A DNA stretch of 64,000 nt from an uncultured Lachnospiraceae bacterium (GCA_910584725.1 CAJUBE010000005.1:76407-140406); one strand, 5' to 3'; shown: positions 54,544 to 63,623, counted from the first letter of the stretch. The notes: generated by a model not told the origin, from the letters alone. Numbers and translations: made by a program.

Positions 54544-55059
54544 ATGACGCGGGATGAAAAATATATGAAAGAGGCCATAAAGCAGGCAAAAAAAGCCTAT
54601 GCGCTCGGAGAGGTGCCAATCGGCTGCGTAATTGTCTATCAGGATAAAATTATCGGAAGGGGTTACAACCGCCGCAATACCGACAAAAACACGCTGGCCC
54701 ATGCGGAGATTACCGCGATCAATAAGGCGAGCCGCGCGATGAAAGACTGGCGGCTTGAGGAGTGTACGCTCTATGTAACGCTGGAGCCTTGTCAAATGTG
54801 CGCCGGGGCGATTGTGCAGGCCAGAGTTACAGAGACGGTGATCGGCGCGATGAATCCCAAGGCAGGCTGCGGCGGTTCGATCTTGAATATTCTGGAAATG
54901 CAGGAGTTTAACCATCAGGTGATTGTGCGCCGCGGTGTTCTGGAGGAGGAGTGCCAATCGATTTTAAAGCGCTTTTTCCAGGAGCTGCGGGAGAGGAACA
55001 GGATAGAGAAGCAGCAGCGGAGGGAACAGCAGGCGGATGTGGACAAAATAACACCTTGA
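54544..55059 (+). CDS. tadA: tRNA-specific adenosine deaminase TadA
   Basis: TadA converts A34 to inosine in tRNA-Arg. The zinc and catalytic motifs are HAE (53-55) and PCQMC (82-86), and EVPIGCVIV is near the N-terminus. GGAGG five bases upstream favours ATG 54544 over ATG 54532. At 171 residues it is slightly longer than usual because of a basic, Gln-rich tail. The tadA-then-dnaX neighbourhood is common in Firmicutes, here interrupted by pfkA. Confidence 0.9.
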   Translation: MTRDEKYMKEAIKQAKKAYALGEVPIGCVIVYQDKIIGRGYNRRNTDKNTLAHAEITAINKASRAMKDWRLEECTLYVTLEPCQMCAGAIVQARVTETVIGAMNPKAGCGGSILNILEMQEFNHQVIVRRGVLEEECQSILKRFFQELRERNRIEKQQRREQQADVDKITP

Positions 55060-55084
55060 CCGGATTTTCTGCATTTACTATAAT
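55056..55084 (+). promoter_or_regulatory. Strong promoter upstream of pfkA
   Basis: TTGACC (55056-55061, overlapping the tadA stop region) and TATAAT (55079-55084) are spaced by exactly 17 bases. The resulting leader of about 220 bases contains a small possible open frame. Confidence 0.75.
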
Positions 55085-55192
55085 TATCTCATAGCGGAAT
55101 GCCCGAAAGGAGGAATAAGGATCGAGGTTATGGATATGACAGAAAAAGAAAGAGCGGATACGAAGATGGCTACTTTATATTAAATAAGATTA

Positions 55193-55282
55193 ATGATTAC
55201 AAATGGGGATAAGAAGGAATATACGGCAGACGAAATTGTAGAATTACTGGATAAGATTGCAATGGCAAAAGACCAAAAATAA
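55193..55282 (+). CDS. Possible 29-residue protein before pfkA
   Basis: This short frame MITNGDKKEYTADEIVELL continues to KDQK. The composition is protein-like and helical, but there is no ribosome site before the ATG. It may be the tail of a decayed gene or a leader peptide. Weak call. Confidence 0.3.
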   Translation: MITNGDKKEYTADEIVELLDKIAMAKDQK

Positions 55283-55310
55283 AAAAGTGGGAAGATAAGG
55301 AGGATGCGTA

Positions 55311-56384
55311 ATGAAGAGAATCGGAATGTTGACCAGTGGCGGGGACTGTCAGGCGTTGAACGCTGCTATGAGGGGTGTGGTGAAGTGCCTTTCCTGCAGC
55401 AGCGAGGATGTGGAGATTTACGGCTTTCTGGATGGCTATAAGGGAATGATCTACGGGGATTTCCGTATTTTGACGGGGCATGATTTCGCGGGCATTCTCA
55501 CGAAGGGCGGCACCATTCTGGGCAGCTCCAGAACGCCCTTTAAGCTGATGCGTGAGCCTGATGAAAACGGGCTGGATAAGGTGGAGGCGATGAAGCAGAA
55601 TTACTATAAACTGAAACTGGACTGTATGGTAATTCTGGGCGGTAACGGTACCCATAAGACAGCGAATATGCTCCGCGAGGAGGGGCTTAATGTCATTACG
55701 CTGCCCAAGACGATAGACAACGATCTGTGGGGAACGGATATGACCTTCGGCTTCCAGAGCGCGGTGAACATTGCCACGGACTGCATCGACTGCATTCATA
55801 CCACGGCTTCCTCCCATGGGCGTATCTTTATCGTGGAGGTTATGGGGCATAAGGTAGGCTGGCTGACCCTGAACGCCGGTATTGCAGGCGGCGCGGATAT
55901 CATTCTGATTCCCGAGATCCCTTACGATATCGACAGCGTGATTAAGGCGATCAATGCGCGTGCGGCGAGAGGCTCCCGTTTCACCATTATGGCGGTGGCG
56001 GAGGGAGCGATCTCCAAGGAGGACGCGAAGCTTTCCAAGAAGGAATACAAGGAGAAGATGAAGGATTATCCTTATCCTTCCGTTTCCTATGAAATTGCGG
56101 ATCAGATTATGAAAAAAACAGGCATGGATGTGCGCGTAACGGTTCCGGGCCACACGCAGCGCGGCGGAAGCCCCTGTCCTTATGACAGAGTGTTTGCTAC
56201 CCGGCTTGGCGCGGAGGCCGGCAAGCTGATTTTGCAGGGCGAGTACGGCTTTATGGTCGGCTATAAGAACAGGGAGATTGTGAGAGTGCCGCTGGAGGAA
56301 GTGGCGGGCAAGCTGAAAATGGTATCGCCTGATGCCACCATTGTACAGGAGGCAAAGATGGTGGGTATCAGTTTCGGAGATTAA
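55311..56384 (+). CDS. pfkA: 6-phosphofructokinase
   Basis: It phosphorylates fructose-6-phosphate in glycolysis. Motifs are IGMLTSGGDCQALNAAMRG (4-22), ILGGNGTHKTA (about 105-115), LPKTIDNDLWGTD (about 130-142) and VEVMGHKVGWL. The pair Gly in GGNGT and Lys in PKTIDND is the combination found in ATP-using members of the mixed-substrate subgroup; PPi enzymes usually have Asp at the first position. ATP is therefore the likelier donor, though not certain. A GGAGG site precedes the ATG. dnaX follows after three bases. Confidence 0.9.
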   Translation: MKRIGMLTSGGDCQALNAAMRGVVKCLSCSSEDVEIYGFLDGYKGMIYGDFRILTGHDFAGILTKGGTILGSSRTPFKLMREPDENGLDKVEAMKQNYYKLKLDCMVILGGNGTHKTANMLREEGLNVITLPKTIDNDLWGTDMTFGFQSAVNIATDCIDCIHTTASSHGRIFIVEVMGHKVGWLTLNAGIAGGADIILIPEIPYDIDSVIKAINARAARGSRFTIMAVAEGAISKEDAKLSKKEYKEKMKDYPYPSVSYEIADQIMKKTGMDVRVTVPGHTQRGGSPCPYDRVFATRLGAEAGKLILQGEYGFMVGYKNREIVRVPLEEVAGKLKMVSPDATIVQEAKMVGISFGD

Positions 56385-56387
56385 TTT

Positions 56388-57962
56388 ATGTCGTATACAG
56401 CGCTGTATCGTAAGTTCCGCCCGGGCCGCTTTGAGGAAGTCAAAGGGCAGGAGCACATAGTTACCACCCTGCAGAACCAGATTAAGGCGGATCGTATCGG
56501 CCATGCGTATCTCTTCTGCGGGACGAGGGGAACGGGTAAGACTTCCATAGCGAAAATATTTGCGCGTGCGGTGAACTGTGAGCATCCCGTGGAGGGGAGT
56601 CCCTGCGGGGAATGCGAGAGCTGTAAGGCGATTGCGGCGGGCGTCAGCATGAATGTAATTGAGATTGACGCCGCTTCCAATAACGGTGTGGACAATATCC
56701 GTGAAATTGTGGAGGAGGTGTCTTACTCTCCCGCGGAAGGCCGGTTTAAGGTCTATATCATAGACGAGGTGCACATGCTCTCCATCGGCGCCTTTAACGC
56801 CCTGTTAAAGACGCTGGAGGAGCCGCCGTCCTATGTGATTTTTATTCTGGCGACCACCGAGGTGCACAAGATACCGATTACCATCCTGTCCCGTTGCCAA
56901 CGCTATGATTTTCGCAGGATCTCGATAGAGACGATTGCGGAGCGGCTGCGGGAGCTGATGGAGAAGGAACAGGTGCAGGTGGAGGAGAAGGCGCTCCGTT
57001 ATATCGCGAAGACCGCCGACGGCTCCATGCGCGACGCACTCAGTCTGCTGGATCAGTGTATCGCTTTTCACTTCGGGCAGGAACTGACTTATGACAAGGC
57101 GCTGGATGTTCTGGGCGCGGTGGATACGGAGGTGTTCAGCAGGCTTTTGCGCCATGTGATTGGCCGTGAGGTGACCGGCTGTATCGGGCTGCTGGAGGAG
57201 ATCGTCATGCAGGGACGGGAACTTTCGCAGTTTGTGACAGATTTCACATGGTATTTGAGAAACCTTCTTCTGCTGCAGTCCTCAGACGATATTGAGGATA
57301 TCATAGATGTGTCTTCGGATAATCTGCTTCGTTTGAAGGAGGAGGCCGGGATGGTGGAGACGGAGACGCTCATGCGTTATATCCGCATCTTTTCGGAGCT
57401 GTCGGGACAGATCAAATACGCGCCGCAGAAGAGGATATTGATCGAGATTGCGCTCATTAAGCTTTGCAGACCCGATATGGAGCGGGATATCAGCTCCGTG
57501 GCAGAGCGGGTTCGGGTGATAGAAGAGCAGTTGGAAAATGGCGTTGTGGCCGTGGCAGCTGGTGCGCAGGGATATGCGGGAGAGAATGCGGGTGAACGGG
57601 CGGCGGTGCCTGTGAAGGAGCGGCCGCCCATGCCGAAAGCGATTCCGGAAGACGTTCAGGCGGCGGTGGAGCGGTGGCAGGATATTGTGGCGAATGCGGA
57701 TATGCCTATGAAACGGTATCTGAAAGAAGCTCGTTTAAGTCTGGGCGGGGATAGTCGGTTGATGGTGGTTGTGGAGGACGGTCTTGCCTCTGATTATTTC
57801 TTAAAGCAGGAGGGTCATAGAGAACTGCTTGAGCAGCTTTTGGCGGATGCGACGGGCCGGGAGATTGACGTGACGGTACAGGCGGTGCCGGACAGGGAGA
57901 CGTTTGAGCGCAGTTATGTGGATTTAAGCCAGGTTCACATGGAGATAGAAGTAGAAGATTAA
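56388..57962 (+). CDS. dnaX: DNA polymerase III subunit gamma/tau
   Basis: This clamp-loader ATPase begins with the hallmark SYTALYRKFRPGRFEEVKGQ, then GTRGTGKTS (Walker A, about 45-53), four zinc cysteines (C64 and CGECESC), DEVHML (Walker B) and a sensor-1 LATTE. At 524 residues it includes domains I-III and a short tau-like tail. I see no obvious slippery run for a programmed gamma frameshift. It is closely coupled to pfkA and precedes ybaB and recR, the classic dnaX-ybaB-recR order. Confidence 0.95.
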   Translation: MSYTALYRKFRPGRFEEVKGQEHIVTTLQNQIKADRIGHAYLFCGTRGTGKTSIAKIFARAVNCEHPVEGSPCGECESCKAIAAGVSMNVIEIDAASNNGVDNIREIVEEVSYSPAEGRFKVYIIDEVHMLSIGAFNALLKTLEEPPSYVIFILATTEVHKIPITILSRCQRYDFRRISIETIAERLRELMEKEQVQVEEKALRYIAKTADGSMRDALSLLDQCIAFHFGQELTYDKALDVLGAVDTEVFSRLLRHVIGREVTGCIGLLEEIVMQGRELSQFVTDFTWYLRNLLLLQSSDDIEDIIDVSSDNLLRLKEEAGMVETETLMRYIRIFSELSGQIKYAPQKRILIEIALIKLCRPDMERDISSVAERVRVIEEQLENGVVAVAAGAQGYAGENAGERAAVPVKERPPMPKAIPEDVQAAVERWQDIVANADMPMKRYLKEARLSLGGDSRLMVVVEDGLASDYFLKQEGHRELLEQLLADATGREIDVTVQAVPDRETFERSYVDLSQVHMEIEVED

Positions 57963-58061
57963 TGCGAGAAGAACTTCTAGCCACTCACAGCAAAGGCTGT
58001 TTCGTGGACAAATTCTAAATCTCGCATAGGAGAATGCCTGGAAGACGGCATTCTCCGCATG
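57962..58061 (+). repeat. Structured intergenic repeat, copy 3
   Basis: It starts on the last base of the dnaX stop. The outer stem ATGCGAGA (57962-57969) pairs with TCTCGCAT (58020-58027). An inner stem CCAC/GTGG encloses ACAGC/GCTGT. The following hairpin GGAGAATGCC/GGCATTCTCC (58029-58056) is the same as in copy 2, with loop TGGAAGAC. The third TGAA hairpin of copies 1 and 2 is missing. As with copy 1, the element abuts a stop codon and separates co-directional genes. Confidence 0.8.
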
Positions 58062-58103
58062 TATGAAATGTATGGAATACAGTAGGAAAGGAAAACAGGG
58101 AAA

Positions 58104-58454
58104 ATGGCGAAACGAGGCGGATTTCCGGGAGGAATGCCCGGCAATATGAATAATCTGATGAAGCAGGCGCAGAGAATGCAGCGTCAGATGGAGGAGAGCC
58201 AGAAGGAGCTTGAGACGAAGGAATTTACGGCGAAGGCAGGCGGCGGCGCGGTGGAAGTCACCGTGACGGGTAAGCGTGAGGTGACGAAGGTAAAGCTTTC
58301 CGAGGAGGTAGTGGATCCGGAGGATATTGAAATGCTGGAGGATCTGGTGATGGCGGCGGCTAATGAGGCGCTGCGCATGGCGGAGGAAGCCAACTCCGAA
58401 GCGATGAATAAGATGACCGGAGGGTTAGGCCTTGGAGGAGGTCTGCCGTTCTGA
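58104..58454 (+). CDS. YbaB/EbfC-family nucleoid-associated protein
   Basis: This 116-residue protein has a Met/Gly-rich N-terminus (GGFPGGMPGNMNNLMKQAQ), a helical core and the family segment VEVTVTGKREVTKVKL, ending in a glycine-rich tail. YbaB proteins bind DNA as dimers. It lies between dnaX and recR as in most bacteria. Confidence 0.92.
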   Translation: MAKRGGFPGGMPGNMNNLMKQAQRMQRQMEESQKELETKEFTAKAGGGAVEVTVTGKREVTKVKLSEEVVDPEDIEMLEDLVMAAANEALRMAEEANSEAMNKMTGGLGLGGGLPF

Positions 58455-58523
58455 GCATCCACATAATCGGATTGACCTGATGACAAAAAGGATCGGCTGA
58501 CGAAAGGTTGAAATTTTTCTGAC

Positions 58524-59120
58524 ATGGAACTTTACAGCGGGCACATTAATAAATTGATAGAGGAGCTGGCGGGGTTGCCGGGGATCGGGCATAAGTCTGC
58601 GCAGCGTCTTGCCTTTCACCTGATTAATATGCCGCAGTCGCGGGTGGAGCGGTTGGCGAAGACGATTGTGGAGGCCAAGGAAAATGTCCGTTACTGTCAG
58701 GAATGTTTTACGCTGACGGACAAAGAAATCTGCCCGGTCTGCGCAAATGCAAACAGGGATCACGGCGTCATTATGGTGGTGGAGAATGCAAGAGACTTGG
58801 CGGCTTATGAAAAAACGGGGAAATACACGGGCGTTTATCATGTGCTGCACGGCGCGATTTCTCCTATGCTTGGAATCGGGCCGGGGGATATCAGGCTGAA
58901 GGAATTGATGAAACGGCTGGAAGGGGATGTCACAGAGGTGATTATTGCGACCAATTCCAGTCTGGAAGGCGAAACCACGGCGATGTACATCAGCAAGCTG
59001 ATTAAGCCTACAGGAATTAAAGTGACGAGAATAGCCAGCGGCGTACCGGTGGGAGGCGATCTGGAATATATCGACGAGGTAACGCTTCTTCGTGCGCTGG
59101 AAGGCCGAGTGGAATTGTGA
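58524..59120 (+). CDS. recR: Recombination protein RecR
   Basis: RecR works with RecO/RecF in loading RecA at gaps. Features are a helix-hairpin-helix LPGIGHKSAQRLAFHL (about 16-31), a four-cysteine zinc motif (CQEC...CPVC, about 57-72) and a Toprim domain with VVENARDL and GDIRLKELM. The 198-residue length is normal. The upstream ribosome site is weak, so coupling to ybaB is possible. Confidence 0.94.
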   Translation: MELYSGHINKLIEELAGLPGIGHKSAQRLAFHLINMPQSRVERLAKTIVEAKENVRYCQECFTLTDKEICPVCANANRDHGVIMVVENARDLAAYEKTGKYTGVYHVLHGAISPMLGIGPGDIRLKELMKRLEGDVTEVIIATNSSLEGETTAMYISKLIKPTGIKVTRIASGVPVGGDLEYIDEVTLLRALEGRVEL

Positions 59121-59246
59121 CAGCCCGGGCAGGTGCAAGGGGCTGTAGCTGGCGGCGCAGGGCGGAACAATGCGCGCAAGCGGTTGACAGGTATACTTGT
59201 GGCAGCAGCCGGAAACGGAACATAAATGTAAGGAGGGTGTTGGAAA

Positions 59247-60287
59247 GTGGGGATCGTAAAAGAGAAGTTCGGAACAATGAAGACGGGGGAAGAGATTTAC
59301 TTGTTTACTCTAAAAAACAAGAACGGTTTGGAGGCGAAGATTACAAATATCGGCGCGGCGGTAGTAAGGCTTTTGGTGCCGGATAAAAATGGAGAGTTTG
59401 CTGATGTGGTTCTGGGATTTGACAAGGGGGAAGACTACTTTTCCAATCCCAGCTTTTTTGGCGTGACCATAGGGCCGAATGCGAATCGTGTCGGCGGGGC
59501 CGCCTTTACCTTGAACGGAAAAGAGTATCATCTGGCTGTGAATGACGGACCGAACAATCTGCACAGCGATATGGACGGCGGATACCACAAGGGCCTGTGG
59601 GCGGCGGAGGAAGACGGTGACAGTCTGAAACTCACGATTGAGGGGAAGGACGGCGAGCTGGGGTTTCCGGGTAATAAAAAGATTACCATGACTTACACGC
59701 TTACGGATAACAATGAGCTTAGGTTGAAATATCATGCGACGTCTGATATGGAAACGCTGCTCAATTTAACCAATCATACTTATTTTAATCTGGCGGGACA
59801 TGATTCCGGCAGCATTGAAGGACAGTTTCTCCGGCTGAACGCCGCTAATTTTACGCCGGTGATGCCGGGGGCGATTCCTACGGGAGAGATTGCGCCGGTG
59901 GCAGGTACGCCTTTAGATTTTACAGAGAAGAAACAGATCGGCAAGGAGATCGGTGCGGATTACGAGCAGCTTAAACTGGTGCAGGGCTATGACCATAACT
60001 TTGTGATTGACGGAGCTGACGGCACGATGCGGGAGGCTGCGGAGGCCGAGGATGTGGAGAGCGGCCGCAAGATGAAAGTGTTTACCAATCTGCCCGGGAT
60101 GCAGTTCTATGCCGGAAACTGTATAACGGAGCAGAGCGGAAAAGGGGGCGTACACTATGGGCCCCGTATGGGATTTTGCCTGGAAACCCATTATTTTCCA
60201 GATAATATTCACCACTCCAATTTCCCGCAGGCGGTATTCGGGCCGGGAAAGGACTATGAAGCGGAAACAATTTATCAGTTTGTATAA
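59247..60287 (+). CDS. galM: Aldose 1-epimerase (mutarotase)
   Basis: Start is GTG after AAGGAGGGTG. GalM interconverts alpha and beta anomers of aldoses. Motifs: GPNANRVGGAAFTLNG, NLTNHTYFNLAG with the catalytic His (about 175), GYDHNFVID (about 248-256) and a C-terminal CLETHYFPDNIHHSNFP with Glu (about 309). The size of 346 residues is standard. It is cytoplasmic, and a terminator follows. Confidence 0.93.
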   Translation: MGIVKEKFGTMKTGEEIYLFTLKNKNGLEAKITNIGAAVVRLLVPDKNGEFADVVLGFDKGEDYFSNPSFFGVTIGPNANRVGGAAFTLNGKEYHLAVNDGPNNLHSDMDGGYHKGLWAAEEDGDSLKLTIEGKDGELGFPGNKKITMTYTLTDNNELRLKYHATSDMETLLNLTNHTYFNLAGHDSGSIEGQFLRLNAANFTPVMPGAIPTGEIAPVAGTPLDFTEKKQIGKEIGADYEQLKLVQGYDHNFVIDGADGTMREAAEAEDVESGRKMKVFTNLPGMQFYAGNCITEQSGKGGVHYGPRMGFCLETHYFPDNIHHSNFPQAVFGPGKDYEAETIYQFV

Positions 60288-60293
60288 GAAATG

Positions 60294-60322
60294 GCCGTCG
60301 TGCGGGAAGCGCGGCGGCTTTT
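60294..60322 (+). terminator. Terminator after galM
   Basis: A GC-rich 10-bp stem with two wobbles (GCCGTCGTGC with GCGCGGCGGC) around a GGGAA loop is followed by four T's. Confidence 0.78.
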
Positions 60323-60413
60323 GTCATTCATCGCGCCTTCTGCCATTTTTTGCGGGGAGGATATGATATACTCGCCACAAAAGGGTAACAAATAACAGAC
60401 GCAGGGGGAAGAG

Positions 60414-61616
60414 ATGGGATCCGGGTCGGAAGTTGTTGGGAAAGATGAAAAAAAGAAATATCAGATTTATGTGGAAGAATATGTCCTGTCCTATTTGAGA
60501 CGAGAGTCCGATTCGCTGGAACTGTCCGAGATTTATTTTTACGGATCCCGTCAGGAGAACGGCAGGAAGTTCTATGTTTACGGCGCTGGCCGCGACAGGG
60601 GGATTGCTGCTTTTGCGAGGTATGAGCCGCTTTCCGAGCTGGTGTGCCGTCTTACCCAGGCGGGGCCGGTGTTTCTTGTGCGTGAATCTGATGGCGAATG
60701 CAGGACAACTGGCTTTCAAATATTTTATGATAATAATGAGGCAATGCAGAATTACTTGCTGGAGTGGACAGGCAGTGCGGGTAAAACGCGGGCTGCGGAA
60801 AAAAAGGGAGAACAGGAGCCGCTGCCTGTTCCTGTGGTATTCCCGAAGGAGGAAAAAAGGCGAACGCCTCACGGGGCCATGTCAGTGCAGCTATGCCTGA
60901 TTCTGGTGGTGCTGGTGGCTATTGTGATCACTTCCACCGACAGCTATGACAAGATGGAAGAATTGAACCGTTCCGCAAAGGAGGTTTTCTTTGCCATAGA
61001 AAACCAGGAAGCGGAGGAGCCGGCGCAGGGCGCGGACTCTGGCGGACAAGCGGATGGCGGGACGCAGACTGCAGCGGGAGATCGTGAGATTGTGGTGGAG
61101 CGGGATACCGGAAAACACGGAAATACAGAACGTGACAGTGAGGTGGCGGATAACCGGAAACAGGATGCGGATTCAGATATGGCGGCGGACGGCGAGCTGC
61201 GGGCAGCAGATTCCGATGCAGAGGAGCCCGAAGGAGCAAAAGCGCAGGAGGAAGGCGTGCTGAAAGCTGCGCAGCAGATTTCCGATGGAGCGGAGGAGCA
61301 AAATTCCGGGAAGGAAGACGGGGAAGATCAGGCACAAGAGACGGACGACGCAAATTCGCGGCAGGAGACTTCGTCCGATGCGGAGGAAAATGAGAAAGAG
61401 GACGGGAAAGAGACGACGGAGCAGAGCGGGGAGGAAAACGAGGAAGCGCTTTCCAGAAGCATAACCAGATATTATGAAGTAGAACAGGGAGACACGCTCT
61501 ATACGATCAGCCAGAAAATTTATGGGGATATTTCCCGTGTGGAAAAAATTTGTGAGATAAACGAGATATCGGATCCCGACAAAATCCGATCCGGCCAAAG
61601 AATAATCCTGCCATAG
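60414..61616 (+). CDS. Single-span membrane protein with C-terminal LysM domain
   Basis: The first about 155 residues form a soluble, presumably cytoplasmic domain that I do not recognise. A membrane span follows (about 162-180, LCLILVVLVAIVIT), then a very acidic, low-complexity stretch (about 195-345, Glu/Asp/Gln/Ala-rich). The last 50 residues are a LysM domain (YYEVEQGDTLYTISQKIYG...IRSGQRIILP) for peptidoglycan binding. The acidic linker may span the wall. It lies upstream of the DUF5711-like gene and may form a unit with it. Confidence 0.8.
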   Translation: MGSGSEVVGKDEKKKYQIYVEEYVLSYLRRESDSLELSEIYFYGSRQENGRKFYVYGAGRDRGIAAFARYEPLSELVCRLTQAGPVFLVRESDGECRTTGFQIFYDNNEAMQNYLLEWTGSAGKTRAAEKKGEQEPLPVPVVFPKEEKRRTPHGAMSVQLCLILVVLVAIVITSTDSYDKMEELNRSAKEVFFAIENQEAEEPAQGADSGGQADGGTQTAAGDREIVVERDTGKHGNTERDSEVADNRKQDADSDMAADGELRAADSDAEEPEGAKAQEEGVLKAAQQISDGAEEQNSGKEDGEDQAQETDDANSRQETSSDAEENEKEDGKETTEQSGEENEEALSRSITRYYEVEQGDTLYTISQKIYGDISRVEKICEINEISDPDKIRSGQRIILP

Positions 61617-61662
61617 AAAAGTAAGTAAGGCTGTGGTATAATCAATTTCGAGGATACGACAG

Positions 61663-62871
61663 ATGGCAAATATCAGAGAATATTTCAGAAAAAAAGAAAA
61701 GCGAGATAATGAAACAAGGCCGCCCAGAATCAGTTATCGGGAAAAGATCAGGAGCCATAAGTTTACCATATTTTACAGGATAACGCTTGTGCTGATGCTG
61801 CTTGCAGCTTTGGGGGCAGTGGCTTTTATACAGTGGAAGAATAAGGTCTATACGGAGAGCGTAGAGCTTTCAACTGTAGAAATCAAGATTCCCTCGGATG
61901 CACAGATGATGCCTTTCGCGTCTCATCTTCTTACTTATAGTAAAGACGGCATCAGTTGTATGGACACCAAAGGAAATGCGGTGTGGAATCAGACTTTCGA
62001 AATGCAGAACCCCATGGTGGATATCAATCAGAATGTAGTGGCGGTCGGGGATTACAATGGCAGGGAAATTTATGTGATGAATACGGATTCTGTGCTGGGC
62101 AGCATCACAACTAATCGGCCGGTACGTGATTTTTGCGTGTCCGCAGGAGGTGTGGTGGCGGCAGTACTGGATGACACGGATGTCACTTTGATATGCCTGT
62201 ATGATGCAAATGGGAAAGAGCTGGTACGTTTCCGAACGACTATGAAAGAGAGCGGCTATCCTGCGGAGGTGTCTATTTCGCCCAGCGGAGAGCTTGTATG
62301 TGTTTCCTATCTGTATGTGGACGGTGGGCATATGAAATCCAGCGTGGCCTTTTATAATTTTGGTGCGGTGGGACAAAACAACACGGACAATTACGTGAGT
62401 GGCTATGATTACATAGACACGGTAGTGCCGTTTGCGCGTTTTATTGATAATCGGTCTCTTTTCGCGGTGTCCGATGATAGAATTATGTTTTTTGGCGGCG
62501 CACAGAAGCCTGTCAGTATAGCGGAGAAGCTGCTTGACGAAGAGGTGCGGGGCGTTTATTACGGGAGTGAATATGTGGGGCTGGTTTTTAACAGCAGGGA
62601 AAGCGGCAGCAGATACAGACTGGATGTGTACAATAAGTCCGGCGACTTTGTGTGCTCCATTACATATGATATAGAGTGCAGGGATATTTTGTTCCATGGT
62701 GACCAGATTATTATTTACAATGAATCCGACTGCCAAATCTATAACAGCAGAGGAATGCAGAAGTATGCCGGAAAATTTAACAAGACGGCTTTGATGCTGA
62801 TACCCCAAAGCGCGTCCTACACTTATATGGTGGTAACGCCGGAATCCATTGATACAATAGAGTTAAGATAA
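61663..62871 (+). CDS. DUF5711-like membrane-anchored beta-propeller protein
   Basis: A basic N-terminus (RKKEKRDNETRPPRISYREK) is followed by one membrane span (about 36-55). The rest is an extracellular region of repeated four-strand units with WNQTFEMQNP, VAVGDYNGREIYVMN and later blades, resembling a WD/PQQ-type propeller. This matches the DUF5711 proteins I recall from Lachnospiraceae, whose function is unknown. A TATAAT at 61637-61642 could be its promoter, but no -35 is clear. The CvpA-like gene follows 17 bases downstream. Confidence 0.78.
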   Translation: MANIREYFRKKEKRDNETRPPRISYREKIRSHKFTIFYRITLVLMLLAALGAVAFIQWKNKVYTESVELSTVEIKIPSDAQMMPFASHLLTYSKDGISCMDTKGNAVWNQTFEMQNPMVDINQNVVAVGDYNGREIYVMNTDSVLGSITTNRPVRDFCVSAGGVVAAVLDDTDVTLICLYDANGKELVRFRTTMKESGYPAEVSISPSGELVCVSYLYVDGGHMKSSVAFYNFGAVGQNNTDNYVSGYDYIDTVVPFARFIDNRSLFAVSDDRIMFFGGAQKPVSIAEKLLDEEVRGVYYGSEYVGLVFNSRESGSRYRLDVYNKSGDFVCSITYDIECRDILFHGDQIIIYNESDCQIYNSRGMQKYAGKFNKTALMLIPQSASYTYMVVTPESIDTIELR

Positions 62872-62888
62872 ATCAGGTTGATATTACG

Positions 62889-63290
62889 ATGAGACAGGAA
62901 TTGGTTACGTTCGCCTTTGCGGCGGTTGTACTTATACTATTTATATGGAGAGTTCGCGGAGGATATGCCTGCGGTATGATGCAGGAAATTGTCAATCTTT
63001 TGTCGGGCGTGGTTTCTCTGGCGTGCGTGGCGTTGATTCTTCTTGCGGTTAGCAGCGCCATGAGTAAATCAATGCATATTCTGACGGCGTGTATTATTGC
63101 GCTGGTTCTGCTCGGAATCTTTTTTAAACTGTGTCGTCTGATCTTTGCACCGATGCTGGCGGTCTGCAGTATTTCCATAGTAAGCGGTATTAATAAATTT
63201 TTGGGTGCGGTAATGGGTGCCGCAGAGGCGAGTCTGCTGGCATTCTTTTCCTACAAAGTGCTGGCCCATTTTGGAATTTATGTGCTCTGA
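62889..63290 (+). CDS. CvpA-like four-span membrane protein
   Basis: This 133-residue protein with four hydrophobic segments contains INKFLGAVMGAAEASLL (about 100-116), reminiscent of the CvpA family signature (colicin V production protein family). CvpA proteins have been linked to envelope homeostasis. No catalytic residues are visible. It is the last gene before the rRNA operon. Confidence 0.65.
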   Translation: MRQELVTFAFAAVVLILFIWRVRGGYACGMMQEIVNLLSGVVSLACVALILLAVSSAMSKSMHILTACIIALVLLGIFFKLCRLIFAPMLAVCSISIVSGINKFLGAVMGAAEASLLAFFSYKVLAHFGIYVL

Positions 63291-63332
63291 TTCTTTTCTT
63301 AAAAAAATTTCAAAAAAATTCCTAAAAACCCG

Positions 63333-63361
63333 TTGACATCCAATTATACTTCTGCTATTAT
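63333..63361 (+). promoter_or_regulatory. rRNA operon promoter
   Basis: TTGACA (63333-63338) and TATTAT (63356-63361) with a 17-base spacer are preceded by an A/T-rich UP-like stretch (63300-63328). It gives a leader of about 255 bases before 16S rRNA. Confidence 0.85.
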
Positions 63362-63623
63362 ATGAAAGTCGCTTGTGCGAGATGATTTTAAGCGCGGCGA
63401 CGGAGCGAAGAATGCGAAGCATTCTTCAGAAGTTAATTCCGAAGGAATTTACTTCGGTTAATTCCCGAAGGAAATTAACTACGGTGTACCTTGACAAATA
63501 AACAGTAATGCAACCCTGAAAAGATTCCAAAAAGAAAATTTTCAGAAAAGTATCGAACGATACGAACAAACAGTAAACGAGGATACAAAGAAGCCAAGCT
63601 TGTTTTGAATCCGGATCAATATT
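63362..63623 (+). other. rRNA leader with hairpins
   Basis: The leader contains a perfect GAAGAATGC-GAA-GCATTCTTC hairpin near 63408 and an imperfect larger inverted repeat between GTTAATTCC and GGAAATTAAC near 63433-63480. A second TTGACA at 63491 has no matching -10. These structures probably serve antitermination or processing. No gene is present. Confidence 0.6.

Noticed and set aside
55197..56774. Very long open frame (525 codons) on the - strand opposite pfkA and dnaX
   Set aside because: pfkA and dnaX on the + strand have unmistakable motifs; the antisense frame has His/Arg-rich shadow composition and no ribosome site.
63491..63520. Second rRNA promoter at TTGACA 63491
   Set aside because: No -10-like hexamer lies 16-18 bases downstream; it is more likely part of the leader.
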